DNA of 64,000 bases from a virus. Every line of letters starts with the position of its first letter. Position 1 is the first letter of the stretch. A program made the translations under genes and the position numbers. Under the pieces are notes generated by a model, which saw nothing but the letters and a program-made list of their open reading frames with translations, was not told the origin of the DNA and searched no databases. Shown here piece by piece: positions 25,566 through 33,578 of this stretch. The DNA lies in the IMG/VR virus record IMGVR_UViG_3300027759_000045, positions 124,001 through 188,000 of that record; one strand, written 5' to 3'.

Positions 25566-26949
25566 GGTACTCGCATTCTGCCCACCAAGACCGCATTTCA
25601 GGAAAAGCTGTTAAAAAGTCAGTTCCTCTACGCCGATCATGTTCAGCAAAGAAACGATGGAAATCTGCTCGGGCAGTTGAATTATCTTTATGTTGTCCTT
25701 CACGCATCCACGCAACATCACGTTCTAGGCGTTGCACTTCGTAATCTTTAAATCCGTGCAGAGGGTTAGCTTCTGTAACCATGTTGGCCAACATGTAATC
25801 TCTAGCACGTTCTAACTGTTGTGCATAACTTTCTGGAAGTATTTGTAAACTTTGCCAAGCAGGTTCACGTAGTACTGGAGTATCAAACCACACACGTTGA
25901 TAAGTTGTTGAATATGTTTTTCTTAATTCCAAAATCCATTTTAACAGTGCAGGCAAACCAGTGACAGTTAAATTGTTCATAGTAATAATAAACGTCAGAC
26001 TATTGCGATAAGGAATATCACGTAAGAATTCTTCAACATTATTGGCCATGCGACCATAGTCCAGTCCGTGACGTAAGTATTCTGCTTGTGCAGGTATACC
26101 AGAGTCTAGGCTGACGTACTGCATGAAGTGTTCAATGTTGGGCGTACAAAGACGTTTTACATAACTTATGTACTTTTTAAACAGCGCATCTTCCACTGAA
26201 AAGTTTGACGTTACATTCAGGTGTAGTTTAGGATTAGGGTGTTCTAATACATAATCAAACACCCGATAAGTGTTTCGATCCATTAATGGTTCACCACCAG
26301 TCATACGAAAGTGCTCTAGCTGTGGATACAGGGTGGGCCACCATTCCCAAAATGCATCTACATAAGGGTTAGCTTCCCTGACAGGAATAGGTTTGCGATT
26401 GCCTACAAAATGCTCCGGCGCATTGTGTGGTTTACTGGTGGGATATGCACCGTGTCGTTCTACTTCTTCACCCCAACTACTACTGAACTGCGGTGAACAA
26501 TAACTGCACTTTAGATTACAAGCGTGGTTAAAATTAACTTCTACATAACTGGGAACAACGTCATCCTCATTGCCTACACTGTTTTTAATCTTTTCAAAAT
26601 CCACCGCAGCCCAGGCTTCTCCAGAACGATAGTGGCGATCACTCAGTTTGTCCAAGTTTTCCATATTCCAGCAATACTGACACTCCGTGGGCTTTTCACC
26701 GCGAATCATCATCATACGTTGTTGTTTTTTGTGTTCAGTGTTGTGTATTCCACCAGTGTGTTGCAAATCATCTGCAGTGATCTGATGCAACGGCGGGTGG
26801 TAACAACTGTTGTTGAGTCCTGTAGGCAGGTGCAGACTTACCTGTTTCCACTTGGCCAAGCATAATGCAGGACCAAGATCCTCTGCCATCTGTTCAGCAG
26901 AGTTTAAGAATCGACTTTTGTTGTCTACTGTTTCATCACCTTTGTTCAT
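25549..26949 (-). CDS. twitch-domain radical SAM protein (466 aa)
   Basis: The longest radical SAM protein here, KW/SCH subtype: ALCLAKWKQVSLHLPTGL (about 28-45), NNSCYHPP, a GGIHNTEHKKQQRMMMIRGE element, then ECQYCW. CNLKCSYCS with the following PQFSSSWGEEVERHG is the radical SAM cluster region and RMTGGEPLM the GGEP motif. The end, RRGTDFLTAFPEMRSWW, matches its paralogues. It follows an SGNH-hydrolase-like gene with a 14-base overlap. All cluster ligands are intact, so the enzyme is probably active; substrate unknown. Confidence 0.92.
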   Translation of the reverse strand: MNKGDETVDNKSRFLNSAEQMAEDLGPALCLAKWKQVSLHLPTGLNNSCYHPPLHQITADDLQHTGGIHNTEHKKQQRMMMIRGEKPTECQYCWNMENLDKLSDRHYRSGEAWAAVDFEKIKNSVGNEDDVVPSYVEVNFNHACNLKCSYCSPQFSSSWGEEVERHGAYPTSKPHNAPEHFVGNRKPIPVREANPYVDAFWEWWPTLYPQLEHFRMTGGEPLMDRNTYRVFDYVLEHPNPKLHLNVTSNFSVEDALFKKYISYVKRLCTPNIEHFMQYVSLDSGIPAQAEYLRHGLDYGRMANNVEEFLRDIPYRNSLTFIITMNNLTVTGLPALLKWILELRKTYSTTYQRVWFDTPVLREPAWQSLQILPESYAQQLERARDYMLANMVTEANPLHGFKDYEVQRLERDVAWMREGQHKDNSTARADFHRFFAEHDRRRGTDFLTAFPEMRSWWAECEYHARQS

Positions 26950-27634
26950 GTAACCATTTCTTCACTGTTGGTTGCAGAAATTCTGCAAATTCTTTGTTAG
27001 CTTGCGGAGTAGGATGTTCATGGCAAAAATATCCGTGTTCTTCCCACCAACACCATTCTTTGATCTGTTCGTCCCAGGCAAAGGTTGCGGCTCGGCCCGG
27101 TACAATTCCATTGCTGTGCATACGCCAGCCCACGTCTGACGCACCCCAGCCATGCTGGAACCATTTGCTATCTAGCTGTGTGGCAATCCACTTTTGCCAG
27201 CTTGCACACAGTACATCAAATCCAAATGCCTGTGCTAGTAACGGATCAACGTCACTGAGCCCGCCAATAAAGGTAATGGGATTGTTCACACGATCACGTA
27301 TCTCACTCATTATAGCATGATTCAGTGCTGTACGTATACTGAACATGTCTTCTTTTTCAATCCATTCATGCGGCGGGGCATTCTTTATGCGCCCATAATC
27401 ACGTCCGGGTTCGGTCCATATCCATACTACAGGAACGTTGTCGGGCACACGCATGGCAACCAGTCTATCCAAACAGGCTAGATTACCCTGCCCCGGAGCC
27501 AAACAGTGCTGATAAGGCCAAGGCCAGTGATCTGCCAGTCGTTCATCGCCGGGCAATGGCTGTTGATTACCTTTGTCATAATTGTCATTAGTAAAGCCTT
27601 TTAGTGCCCAACTGTCCCCGGCAAAGATATACAT
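26936..27634 (-). CDS. SGNH/GDSL-hydrolase-like protein (232 aa)
   Basis: A 232-residue protein with the N-terminal FAGDSWA (4-10), which places a Ser after Gly-Asp as in SGNH/GDSL esterases, a later IGGLSDVD (block III-like), and a C-terminal HEHPTPQANKEFA that supplies the likely catalytic His (x-HPTPxAN, as DxxHPxxxG in the family). Such enzymes remove or transfer acyl groups on sugars or lipids; here O-deacetylation of a glycan is plausible. No signal peptide, so it acts inside the cell. It overlaps the upstream radical SAM stop by one base (TAATG) and the downstream radical SAM start by 14. Confidence 0.75.
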   Translation of the reverse strand: MYIFAGDSWALKGFTNDNYDKGNQQPLPGDERLADHWPWPYQHCLAPGQGNLACLDRLVAMRVPDNVPVVWIWTEPGRDYGRIKNAPPHEWIEKEDMFSIRTALNHAIMSEIRDRVNNPITFIGGLSDVDPLLAQAFGFDVLCASWQKWIATQLDSKWFQHGWGASDVGWRMHSNGIVPGRAATFAWDEQIKEWCWWEEHGYFCHEHPTPQANKEFAEFLQPTVKKWLHEQR

Positions 27635-28497
27635 TACTTTAGATCCTTTTTCTGTTGTGCAAAGATTTGATCACCATTGTACTGTTCTGGACAAAACTTA
27701 CACTGATCAATGGGCTGGTCTAGACTGTTCACAAACTGCTGTTTAGCTGTGCCACTGTCAGTGATCTTCAAGGGTCTGTAACTCAGCATGAGTTCACGGT
27801 CCTCTGCGCTGAGTGTGAGTGAGTGCTGTTGATCAAATTCGGGCAACACTGCCGCAACACCGCACTTGTACAGCTCACCACGTATGAAATGGTGGCAGGT
27901 TTTCATGTGGCAAATGTCATGTGCTCGAGCTACGTCACTTTGGTGCAGTGTTAGTGCGCCGTCTGTTTTGACAATGGCACCTTGGTGGAACCACCAATTG
28001 TATTCTATTTTGATGCGTACCCCACGTGCATCAGTAATGGTCATGTACTGTTGATAGGGGTTGTCTGTGTTAAACGTCACAGTGTGCGGGGCTTGACCAA
28101 AGTCTCGAACCTTTTGTATGATTTCTGATTTGTGCTGTTTGTTGTGTATGCCAACCCACAGCTCAATGTTGCGATGTTGCTCTAGTATGGGATAAAGATC
28201 GGCATGTCGATCCAATCTAAAGCCATTGCTGATAATTCTTATTTTCTTTCCAGGCCATAGTTGATTTATGCCCTGCACCCAGGCCAAGAACGTGGGGTTC
28301 AGTAGCGGCTCGCCGCCCAGGATGCCAATACTGCCAATATCAACTTGTTCGGCCCACTGCTGATATACTTCAGCATAGTCACTCCAGCGTTGATAGCCCG
28401 TGAAGTTGTAGTCATTGAAACGATTGCAACCTGCGCATGCTAGATTGCAAACATTAATGATATAAAACTCTGCGTAGGGTATGTGTAGCTTAGGCAT
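27634..28497 (-). CDS. radical SAM protein without twitch region (287 aa)
   Basis: A shorter radical SAM protein that opens almost directly with the domain: FYIINVCNLACAGCNRF (cluster motif CNLACAGC at about 17-24) and SIGILGGEPLL for GGEP. RIISNGFRL fits strand 4. The C-terminal third has extra cysteines (ICHMKTCHHFIRGELYKCG, then QCKFC), which may hold an auxiliary cluster in the usual C-terminal position. It therefore differs in layout from the six N-twitch proteins in the operon and is probably an independent lineage. Reaction unknown. Confidence 0.88.
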   Translation of the reverse strand: MPKLHIPYAEFYIINVCNLACAGCNRFNDYNFTGYQRWSDYAEVYQQWAEQVDIGSIGILGGEPLLNPTFLAWVQGINQLWPGKKIRIISNGFRLDRHADLYPILEQHRNIELWVGIHNKQHKSEIIQKVRDFGQAPHTVTFNTDNPYQQYMTITDARGVRIKIEYNWWFHQGAIVKTDGALTLHQSDVARAHDICHMKTCHHFIRGELYKCGVAAVLPEFDQQHSLTLSAEDRELMLSYRPLKITDSGTAKQQFVNSLDQPIDQCKFCPEQYNGDQIFAQQKKDLK

Positions 28498-29449
28498 GTA
28501 GGTCTTGCATTTGAATTCGTTTCAACAACTGATAGTTGTGTTCCAGCACTGATTGCATGTCTGCGTACATGGCGTCTAGTTCAGCAAGGCTTTTTTCAGC
28601 CAATTGCTCTATTAAGCGCACAATTTCTTTTAGTTGATAGTCTGGTGGATCTTCGCTGTAGCCTTCATCCCACCAGGCGTCAAATGTGCGAAATCCCAGG
28701 GCACGTAATCTAGACAGAAACTTCTGTGGCCCATGCACAACAAATGGTGTGCGCATCAGCATGGGGCGCCAGATCTTTTCATCAATATAAAATGTGTCCC
28801 CTGACCAGTAAGTTAAATTCACAATTTCCACAAAGAAGTTGGGATACGCTTTGGTAATGTTTAGTGTGACAGGATTACAAATGGGATATTGATCAATACT
28901 GTCAATTGTCAGCGGTGAGTGTTGCAGTAATTCCACAGCGTCTTGAACTTCTGCCCAGGAATGATTGTTGAACATCATGTCTTCCACGCCAATAAAAGGC
29001 CTGTGATACTGATTGGTCACTTGGGTGTGATAAGTCTGCATGGTTCGATCGCGATGATGTGCATACAAGTAACTGCCCAGATACAGTCGGGGCTGATTGC
29101 CATGCCCAATAAAGTGTCCAAAATGCTTGGCAATTGTTTTGTTGCTAGCAGGCGGACTATATTGTTGTGCGGCTGTGAGATATACCATTTGCGGTTTTAT
29201 AACAATGTTGTAACGGTCATGTGTTTCGGCCAAGTTACAAGTTGTGATATAAATGTCACTGGCACTGTAATTGAAACGACTGCACATATTATCCAGCAAA
29301 TCATACAGGCCCAGGCTGCGAGCACAGGGTCCTTCGCGTTTGGTACCAATATCAATGCGCGGCACGGCCTGTGACATGGCATGGGCAATGTCAATAATCA
29401 GTTGATCACGGTTCCAAATTGTGCTGTCACTGTTGGCAAATTCAATCAT
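28490..29449 (-). CDS. glycosyltransferase-like protein, DEK variant of the TEK family (319 aa)
   Basis: A 319-residue protein sharing the C-terminal pattern of the TEK group: FYIDEKIWRPMLMRTPFVVHGPQKFLSRLRALGFRTFD, then DEGYSEDP and LEHNYQLL. The motif reads DEK (223-225) in place of TEK, and IW is nearer to classical GT10 wording (ITEKLW). FNNHSWAEV and FFVEIVNLTYWSGDTF occupy the positions of donor-lobe strands in its paralogues. Between an SDR epimerase and a radical SAM gene, overlapping both. Possible fucosyltransferase-like enzyme; whether the T-to-D change keeps activity cannot be told. Confidence 0.62.
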   Translation of the reverse strand: MIEFANSDSTIWNRDQLIIDIAHAMSQAVPRIDIGTKREGPCARSLGLYDLLDNMCSRFNYSASDIYITTCNLAETHDRYNIVIKPQMVYLTAAQQYSPPASNKTIAKHFGHFIGHGNQPRLYLGSYLYAHHRDRTMQTYHTQVTNQYHRPFIGVEDMMFNNHSWAEVQDAVELLQHSPLTIDSIDQYPICNPVTLNITKAYPNFFVEIVNLTYWSGDTFYIDEKIWRPMLMRTPFVVHGPQKFLSRLRALGFRTFDAWWDEGYSEDPPDYQLKEIVRLIEQLAEKSLAELDAMYADMQSVLEHNYQLLKRIQMQDLHA

Positions 29450-30134
29450 TCATGTACTCCGCCACATGCTCAAATACTTCTGACTTTGACAGTACGTATT
29501 GACCAAATGGTGCGCAACTGTGTAAATCATAAGGCGGTACAGCATTGTTGGTCAACGCAACATCTGCGCAGAATCTCTGCATTATTTCTGCGTCAGACAC
29601 AGGCTCACTTACCAAATTGATTTCTCTAATGTCATGTTCAATCACTGTGGCAATGTCCCTGCACAGTCTTGACAGCGGATAATACTGCCTGACCACAGCA
29701 CCGTTGACACGATCCAAGTATTGACGATGGCGAATATCAAACAATAGATTTTTACTGATTGCAGGGTGAATCAAGGTACACAGTCTAATAACATGACAGC
29801 ATTCAAATTGAGTCAGGGCAAAATGTTCCAATGCCAGTCTGTTGCTGCCATACACAGAATCTGGTGCGTACACAGCGTCCACTGATCCGATCAGTACAAA
29901 TCTATTGGCCCTAACTGTGCGCAAGTTATCAGCAAGATATCCAATGCTGTCTGTGTCCCACTGTGGTTGTTGATTGGCCCGCAAGCGATTGCCTGATAGT
30001 GCCGCACAGTACACAGTGTCAAAATTACAATGTTGTATCTGCTCTATATTGGCAGAGTTGTAGGTTTGGTCAAATTCGAGGTTGGCACCTAACACTGTGC
30101 CAATCAAACCAGTGTGACCTATCAACACGTTCAT
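29442..30134 (-). CDS. NAD-dependent epimerase/dehydratase-like SDR with YxxxR
   Basis: The start is ATG 30134 in a TAATG overlap with the upstream stop; a TTG six bases earlier is possible. The Rossmann motif GHTGLIG is at 6-12, VLIGSVDAVY holds the active-site Ser region, and the catalytic Tyr is in YGSNR, where Arg stands in the place of the usual Lys (YxxxK). At 230 residues it is shorter than the 5454 epimerase and lacks much of the substrate domain. It may be an altered-activity SDR or a degenerate one. Neighbours are glycosyltransferase-like genes, so sugar-nucleotide chemistry is the best guess. Confidence 0.75.
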   Translation of the reverse strand: MNVLIGHTGLIGTVLGANLEFDQTYNSANIEQIQHCNFDTVYCAALSGNRLRANQQPQWDTDSIGYLADNLRTVRANRFVLIGSVDAVYAPDSVYGSNRLALEHFALTQFECCHVIRLCTLIHPAISKNLLFDIRHRQYLDRVNGAVVRQYYPLSRLCRDIATVIEHDIREINLVSEPVSDAEIMQRFCADVALTNNAVPPYDLHSCAPFGQYVLSKSEVFEHVAEYMND

Positions 30135-31060
30135 TACCAACCTTCTTGCTTCCTGATCACATCAATTTCTCGAACCATAACGCCTTGATTGTGCCAACCG
30201 ATACGATAATGATGTTTGAAAAACTTGCTGGCTTCGTCTTCGTACCAGACCATTGGCAAGTCTAACTGTGTACTTAGTTCTTCGGCTACGCGACCTAACA
30301 ATAGTTCCGGCTCAGTGTCTTTGACTGTGTCCCACAACTCGTTTAACGAATCAAACCATTGCACTTGTTTATGATCCCAATTGGTCAGCATGGTCATGTA
30401 CGTGCCCATTCGAGCACCAGCAATGGCCCATACTCCATGTTCAGCATCACGACCCACATTGTGCCACACAGTCAAGTTGTCTAAGTTGCGCTGATGTACA
30501 CGCTGTTTAAATTCTGCCACTGTGGGACGCACACCTTTGTTCAGGCACATCTTTACACCTTCGCGGAATCCTGCTCGCCAAGCATGAAAAGCTGAACCAT
30601 TGGGATATGTTGTACTATAGCAATCGTGCATGGCCCAATATAAGGGATCAAAACAAAACTCTACTTCGGTGGCGGCTGTGCCATCTGTGTTTTCATGTGT
30701 TTTCATTTCGTTGACAAATGTGCGTGTCCATGAACTCATGCCACCGTTGCCATACATCAAGCCATTGATGTTGTTACACGCTCTCCAACGGAACACTGCA
30801 CGTTCATAATCTGTAGTAGGAAATGTTAGTGTTTGATTGAAGAATTCAGGATGCGGCATATTATCGCCGTCGATCAAAATAAAACGTTCTGTTTCACTTG
30901 CGGCAGCGGCAGCTTTGTGTGCGGCATCTGATCCTTTGACTCCGTCAACACGTTTGGCCCAAGGCACCATGTTGCGAATTCGAACCCAGAATTCTTCCTT
31001 CTGTGGTTCGTCGTAGGTCAAGTAGATGCAGTCTAGGTCTGCTACATCAATTTGATTCAT
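30134..31060 (-). CDS. glycosyltransferase-like protein (308 aa)
   Basis: The N-terminal part is GT-A-like: LDCIYLTYDEP (about 9-19), WAKRVDGVKGSDAAHKAAAAAS and RFILIDGDNMP, where the D-G-D would be the DxD metal/nucleotide-sugar motif (about 62-64). The later FHAWRAGFREGVKMCL corresponds to TAWRTAFREVLKLKA in the 943-residue repeat protein, and the VDGVKG...AAHKAAAAA run matches VEGVNGRVAAYHAAARA there, so the two share a domain. The present protein has none of the repeat units. It overlaps both neighbours. Sugar and acceptor unknown. Confidence 0.7.
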   Translation of the reverse strand: MNQIDVADLDCIYLTYDEPQKEEFWVRIRNMVPWAKRVDGVKGSDAAHKAAAAASETERFILIDGDNMPHPEFFNQTLTFPTTDYERAVFRWRACNNINGLMYGNGGMSSWTRTFVNEMKTHENTDGTAATEVEFCFDPLYWAMHDCYSTTYPNGSAFHAWRAGFREGVKMCLNKGVRPTVAEFKQRVHQRNLDNLTVWHNVGRDAEHGVWAIAGARMGTYMTMLTNWDHKQVQWFDSLNELWDTVKDTEPELLLGRVAEELSTQLDLPMVWYEDEASKFFKHHYRIGWHNQGVMVREIDVIRKQEGW

Positions 31061-31394
31061 TTGATTTTAAACTCCATTTAATATGCGGTTGGTCTTCTGC
31101 AACAACAACAGAAACATTCTCAATTGAACATGGTGTTCCGGTTGTGCTGGGCGTTAACTTACTCGTGGGTCTTTTGTACACAACTGGCACTAATTTGCCG
31201 TCAACAACTCGAACATTGAACCTACTGAGTTGATATGTTTCTGCATCAATCTCTATATAATTACCTGGCAAGTCTTCCATGCTGTAAGATACTGGCTCAC
31301 CACGCTCATTGTAGTATAATCTAAAAAAAATAGGCACAGGGTCCGGTGCAGGCTCTGCCAGTGCCAGCCAAAAATTTTCAGTTGTTTCATTCAT
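31047..31394 (-). CDS. small conserved phage protein (115 aa)
   Basis: The start is set at ATG 31394 (MNETTENFWLAL), which overlaps the preceding stop; an upstream in-frame ATG at 31442 would lie deep in that gene. The protein is beta-rich: PIFFRLYYNERGEPVSYSMEDLPGNYIEID, then FNVRVVDGKLVPV. The pattern FRLYYNExGxPxxYSMExLPGxYIxID is one I know from small phage proteins encoded near fibre and glycosyltransferase genes, function unknown. No membrane segments. It overlaps the next gene by 14 bases. Confidence 0.65.
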   Translation of the reverse strand: MNETTENFWLALAEPAPDPVPIFFRLYYNERGEPVSYSMEDLPGNYIEIDAETYQLSRFNVRVVDGKLVPVVYKRPTSKLTPSTTGTPCSIENVSVVVAEDQPHIKWSLKSNESN

Positions 31395-31701
31395 CTGTAG
31401 GCGGAATACCGTTTGAGTGTCGGTCTGTTGTTTTGTCAACATCTTGGAAAAGTCGTTTTTCCTGTGCTGTCAGTGTGTCTTTGTGTGTTCTGCGAGGATT
31501 ACCGCACAATGGACATTGTGGATTACCACAGTCCATCACATGATGTTTGGCCAATCGGTGTGGTTCTTTTACTGCTAGATCTTTGTTGGTCATGCCGTGT
31601 GCTTTGGCAATCTTAACTTGTCGGGCCACTGCATTTTCATCTTTTAATAGACGTTTACTTTTTTTAAATTTATCTTCTTCTTTACTCAAAGCAATCTCCA
31701 A
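31387..31701 (-). CDS. small phage protein with CxxC-type metal site (104 aa)
   Basis: A basic, helical 104-residue protein with one likely zinc site, DCGNPQCPLCGNPRR (about 57-71), followed by HKDTLTAQEKRLFQD. The N-terminal half is lysine-rich (KFKKSKRLLKDENAVARQVKIAKAHGM). The CGNP-x-CxxCxNPR ... LTxQExRxxQD pattern is a familiar small protein of T4-like marine phages, but its role is not known; RNA or DNA binding would suit it. It overlaps its neighbours by 16 and 8 bases. Confidence 0.7.
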   Translation of the reverse strand: MEIALSKEEDKFKKSKRLLKDENAVARQVKIAKAHGMTNKDLAVKEPHRLAKHHVMDCGNPQCPLCGNPRRTHKDTLTAQEKRLFQDVDKTTDRHSNGIPPTDE

Positions 31702-32459
31702 TCTTTATTATGATAATGCACAAGTCCCCATTGTGCTACTGTGTTGATCCGCACACCCGGATCGGTATTTTCCCACACTAGTTCTTCGGTCCAATCATCA
31801 GTATGTGTAGGAATTACATGTTGTTTCATGTGTACAATGGTTGGTCCAAGGCCTGCGGGCAGTGTGACCAGTTCTGGACCAATGATCAGTGCGGCCATGG
31901 CATATACCACATCTGTACTGGGAATTTCTTCTGGAAACTTTAACAAAGTCTTGTAGGAACTCCAGTTTGAAAAGATTTTCTCTACTAGATTAAAAAAATC
32001 CTGTGCTGTTTTGCTCACACGCCAGTAGGTTATTGCGTTGTACACATCGGGCAGGCAGTTGTCGTCAAACAGTCGACGATAGTATCTACTGGCTGCAGGC
32101 CGATCATAAAAGTCTCTGCAACCCTGACTGATCACAACATCACGCTTTTCAAACATGGTCCACCAGTGATCAACAGGGCTGGCAGCAATCATGTCTGCTT
32201 CTAGTTTGATTGTTTGTCTATACGGACTGGCGCGGAACACCTGCCAGTCATTGGCATAGCCACCTTGGTCTCCGTACGGCAGTTCAACCACATGAGTAAA
32301 CAATGACCAGTCACACCTGTTGTTAGTTAATATGGCTATGTTAGCGTCAGGATGCCATTGACGTATGCTCATGGCCAGCTGTTCTGCACAGTCAGTATAG
32401 CTGACTGTGTCTGTGTTTACAGCCGGAATCAAATATCCACGTTCAGAGAGGATTGGCAA
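31686..32459 (-). CDS. glycosyltransferase-like protein, GT8-like fold (257 aa)
   Basis: A 257-residue protein with the order expected of a small GT-A enzyme: YTDCAEQLAMSIRQWHPDANIAILTNN (about 21-47), PYRQTIKLEADMIAAS with E-x-D in place of the DxD motif (about 81-83), then DVYNAITYWRVSKTAQDFF and a final VHYHNKDWRLL. The C-terminal N-K-x-W-R is typical of this phage group. A neighbouring gene (32443-33240) has a parallel layout, so both descend from one ancestor. Acts in the cytosol. Donor and acceptor unknown. Overlaps both neighbours by about 16 bases. Confidence 0.68.
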   Translation of the reverse strand: MPILSERGYLIPAVNTDTVSYTDCAEQLAMSIRQWHPDANIAILTNNRCDWSLFTHVVELPYGDQGGYANDWQVFRASPYRQTIKLEADMIAASPVDHWWTMFEKRDVVISQGCRDFYDRPAASRYYRRLFDDNCLPDVYNAITYWRVSKTAQDFFNLVEKIFSNWSSYKTLLKFPEEIPSTDVVYAMAALIIGPELVTLPAGLGPTIVHMKQHVIPTHTDDWTEELVWENTDPGVRINTVAQWGLVHYHNKDWRLL

Positions 32460-33240
32460 CTATTGCTCCTAATTGTTGTTTGCCCATGGCATGGAAATCC
32501 TGTGTTAGCGTGATCCATCGTGCTTTTTTATCTGGTGTCGAAAAGTCTACTCTATATGAATCTATATCAAGTTGAGTCAATCGATGTTCTGGTGTGATGC
32601 TGGCCAGTGTTCCAGGAATCTCATCAACACACAGTGTGTGTCCATTTAAAGTATTTAACGCAATACTAAGTGCATGATCATTTCTGTAGGTCGCAACAGG
32701 ATTCTTATACAGGTTCCTGTAATGTGTCCAATTATCACGAATCATTTGCATTGAATCAAACAGTAATTCTGAGGCTGTGCTCCGACGGAACATCATCACA
32801 GTGGCCCACCACATGGGCATACGATGATTGCCAAAGTAGTTTAAATCTTCAAATGTTTGTAATCCTGTTACATCCCAGGCCCGGCGATAGCACATGAAAT
32901 CTTGACGGCTGTTTAATACAGTACGCAGTTGAGCACTGGTAATGACATAATCAGCATCGAGTACTAGCGTTTGATCCCAGGGACTTAATTGGTACGCATC
33001 CATACGATTGGTGTTATGCCAAGTTACATTGGTATCATAATCTGAAAAATAACGTTGACCACCACCTTGTGCTTGAGTGTTTACGACATAATCAAAGTCA
33101 CCTAGCGGGTTTTCATAATCAGTTACAACAGCCACAGGGATTCCAAGATGCCTGTGTATGTTTTTGGCAGACCATGCTGCCATAGAAAGATAATCAGTTT
33201 GCTCGTTGTTAAATGCAAATATTAATGCACCAGTGGTCAT
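32443..33240 (-). CDS. glycosyltransferase-like protein, GT8-like fold (265 aa)
   Basis: A 265-residue protein opening GALIFAFNNEQTDYLSMAAWSAKNIHRHLGIPVAVVTD, the usual beginning of a nucleotide-sugar transferase of the GT8 type, followed by WDQTLVLDADYVI (about 88-100) with the D-A-D metal motif. WWATVMMFRRSTAS and NDHALSIAL correspond to acceptor-side elements. Of the two adjacent paralogues this one has the intact DxD. It follows the first gene of the operon with an ATGA overlap. Role: probable sugar transfer within the surface-modification module; specificity unknown. Confidence 0.72.
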   Translation of the reverse strand: MTTGALIFAFNNEQTDYLSMAAWSAKNIHRHLGIPVAVVTDYENPLGDFDYVVNTQAQGGGQRYFSDYDTNVTWHNTNRMDAYQLSPWDQTLVLDADYVITSAQLRTVLNSRQDFMCYRRAWDVTGLQTFEDLNYFGNHRMPMWWATVMMFRRSTASELLFDSMQMIRDNWTHYRNLYKNPVATYRNDHALSIALNTLNGHTLCVDEIPGTLASITPEHRLTQLDIDSYRVDFSTPDKKARWITLTQDFHAMGKQQLGAIVANPL

Positions 33241-33542
33241 CGTTGTTTATTAAGTTCTTCGTATTCGATCAACCAAGCATTCATTTGCTCTTGCCAGCGT
33301 TGCATGGCCAGACCACGCAGTTCTTCAGGCCGAACCAGTACCGGAGTTTCATACAAGTCTAACAGCACTGCATCACCTGGAGGCACAGTGGCCAAGATGT
33401 TTAAGAGTTCAGGGCCGGCACACCACATGCCGCTAGCGTGTGCAAATACCAGCTTGGCTTGATATTTTTCTTTTAGCAATCGTCGGGCGGCCACGTGATC
33501 AAAACGGGCACGACCGTGTGCAATTAGTTGTTCAGTATTCAT
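33237..33542 (-). CDS. conserved phage hypothetical protein, first gene of the long operon (101 aa)
   Basis: A 101-residue protein: MNTEQLIAHGRARFDHVAARRLLKEKYQAKLVFAHASGMWCAGPELL, then DAVLLDLYETPVLVRPEELRGLAMQRWQEQMNAWLIEYEEL. The two-part layout (helical N-terminus with F-x-H-x(3)-R..L-KEKY-x-A-K-L, strand pair, long C-terminal helix) is a conserved unannotated family of T4-like marine phages, as I remember it. It opens the 20-gene run and lies only seven bases after a good sigma70-type -10 box, so its message would be nearly leaderless. Function unknown. Confidence 0.7.
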   Translation of the reverse strand: MNTEQLIAHGRARFDHVAARRLLKEKYQAKLVFAHASGMWCAGPELLNILATVPPGDAVLLDLYETPVLVRPEELRGLAMQRWQEQMNAWLIEYEELNKQR

Positions 33543-33549
33543 ATTGTTT

Positions 33550-33578
33550 ATTATACAGGAAGTGTAGATAAAAGTAAA
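33550..33578 (-). promoter_or_regulatory. sigma70-like promoter, TTTACT-17-TATAAT, ahead of the 20-gene operon
   Basis: On the minus strand a perfect -10 box TATAAT (33550-33555) is preceded at exactly 17 bases by TTTACT (33573-33578; four of six matches to TTGACA). The ATG at 33542 is only seven bases after the -10 box, so a transcript from here would be leaderless or start internally. The -35 lies in the arm of the terminator hairpin. TATAAT could also serve as a weak late-type element. Confidence 0.45.

Noticed and set aside
26865-27320. A 151-codon plus-strand open frame
   Set aside because: Antisense to the SGNH-like gene, whose motifs are clear; its Cys/Ser/His-rich text lacks any domain and it has no plausible start site.
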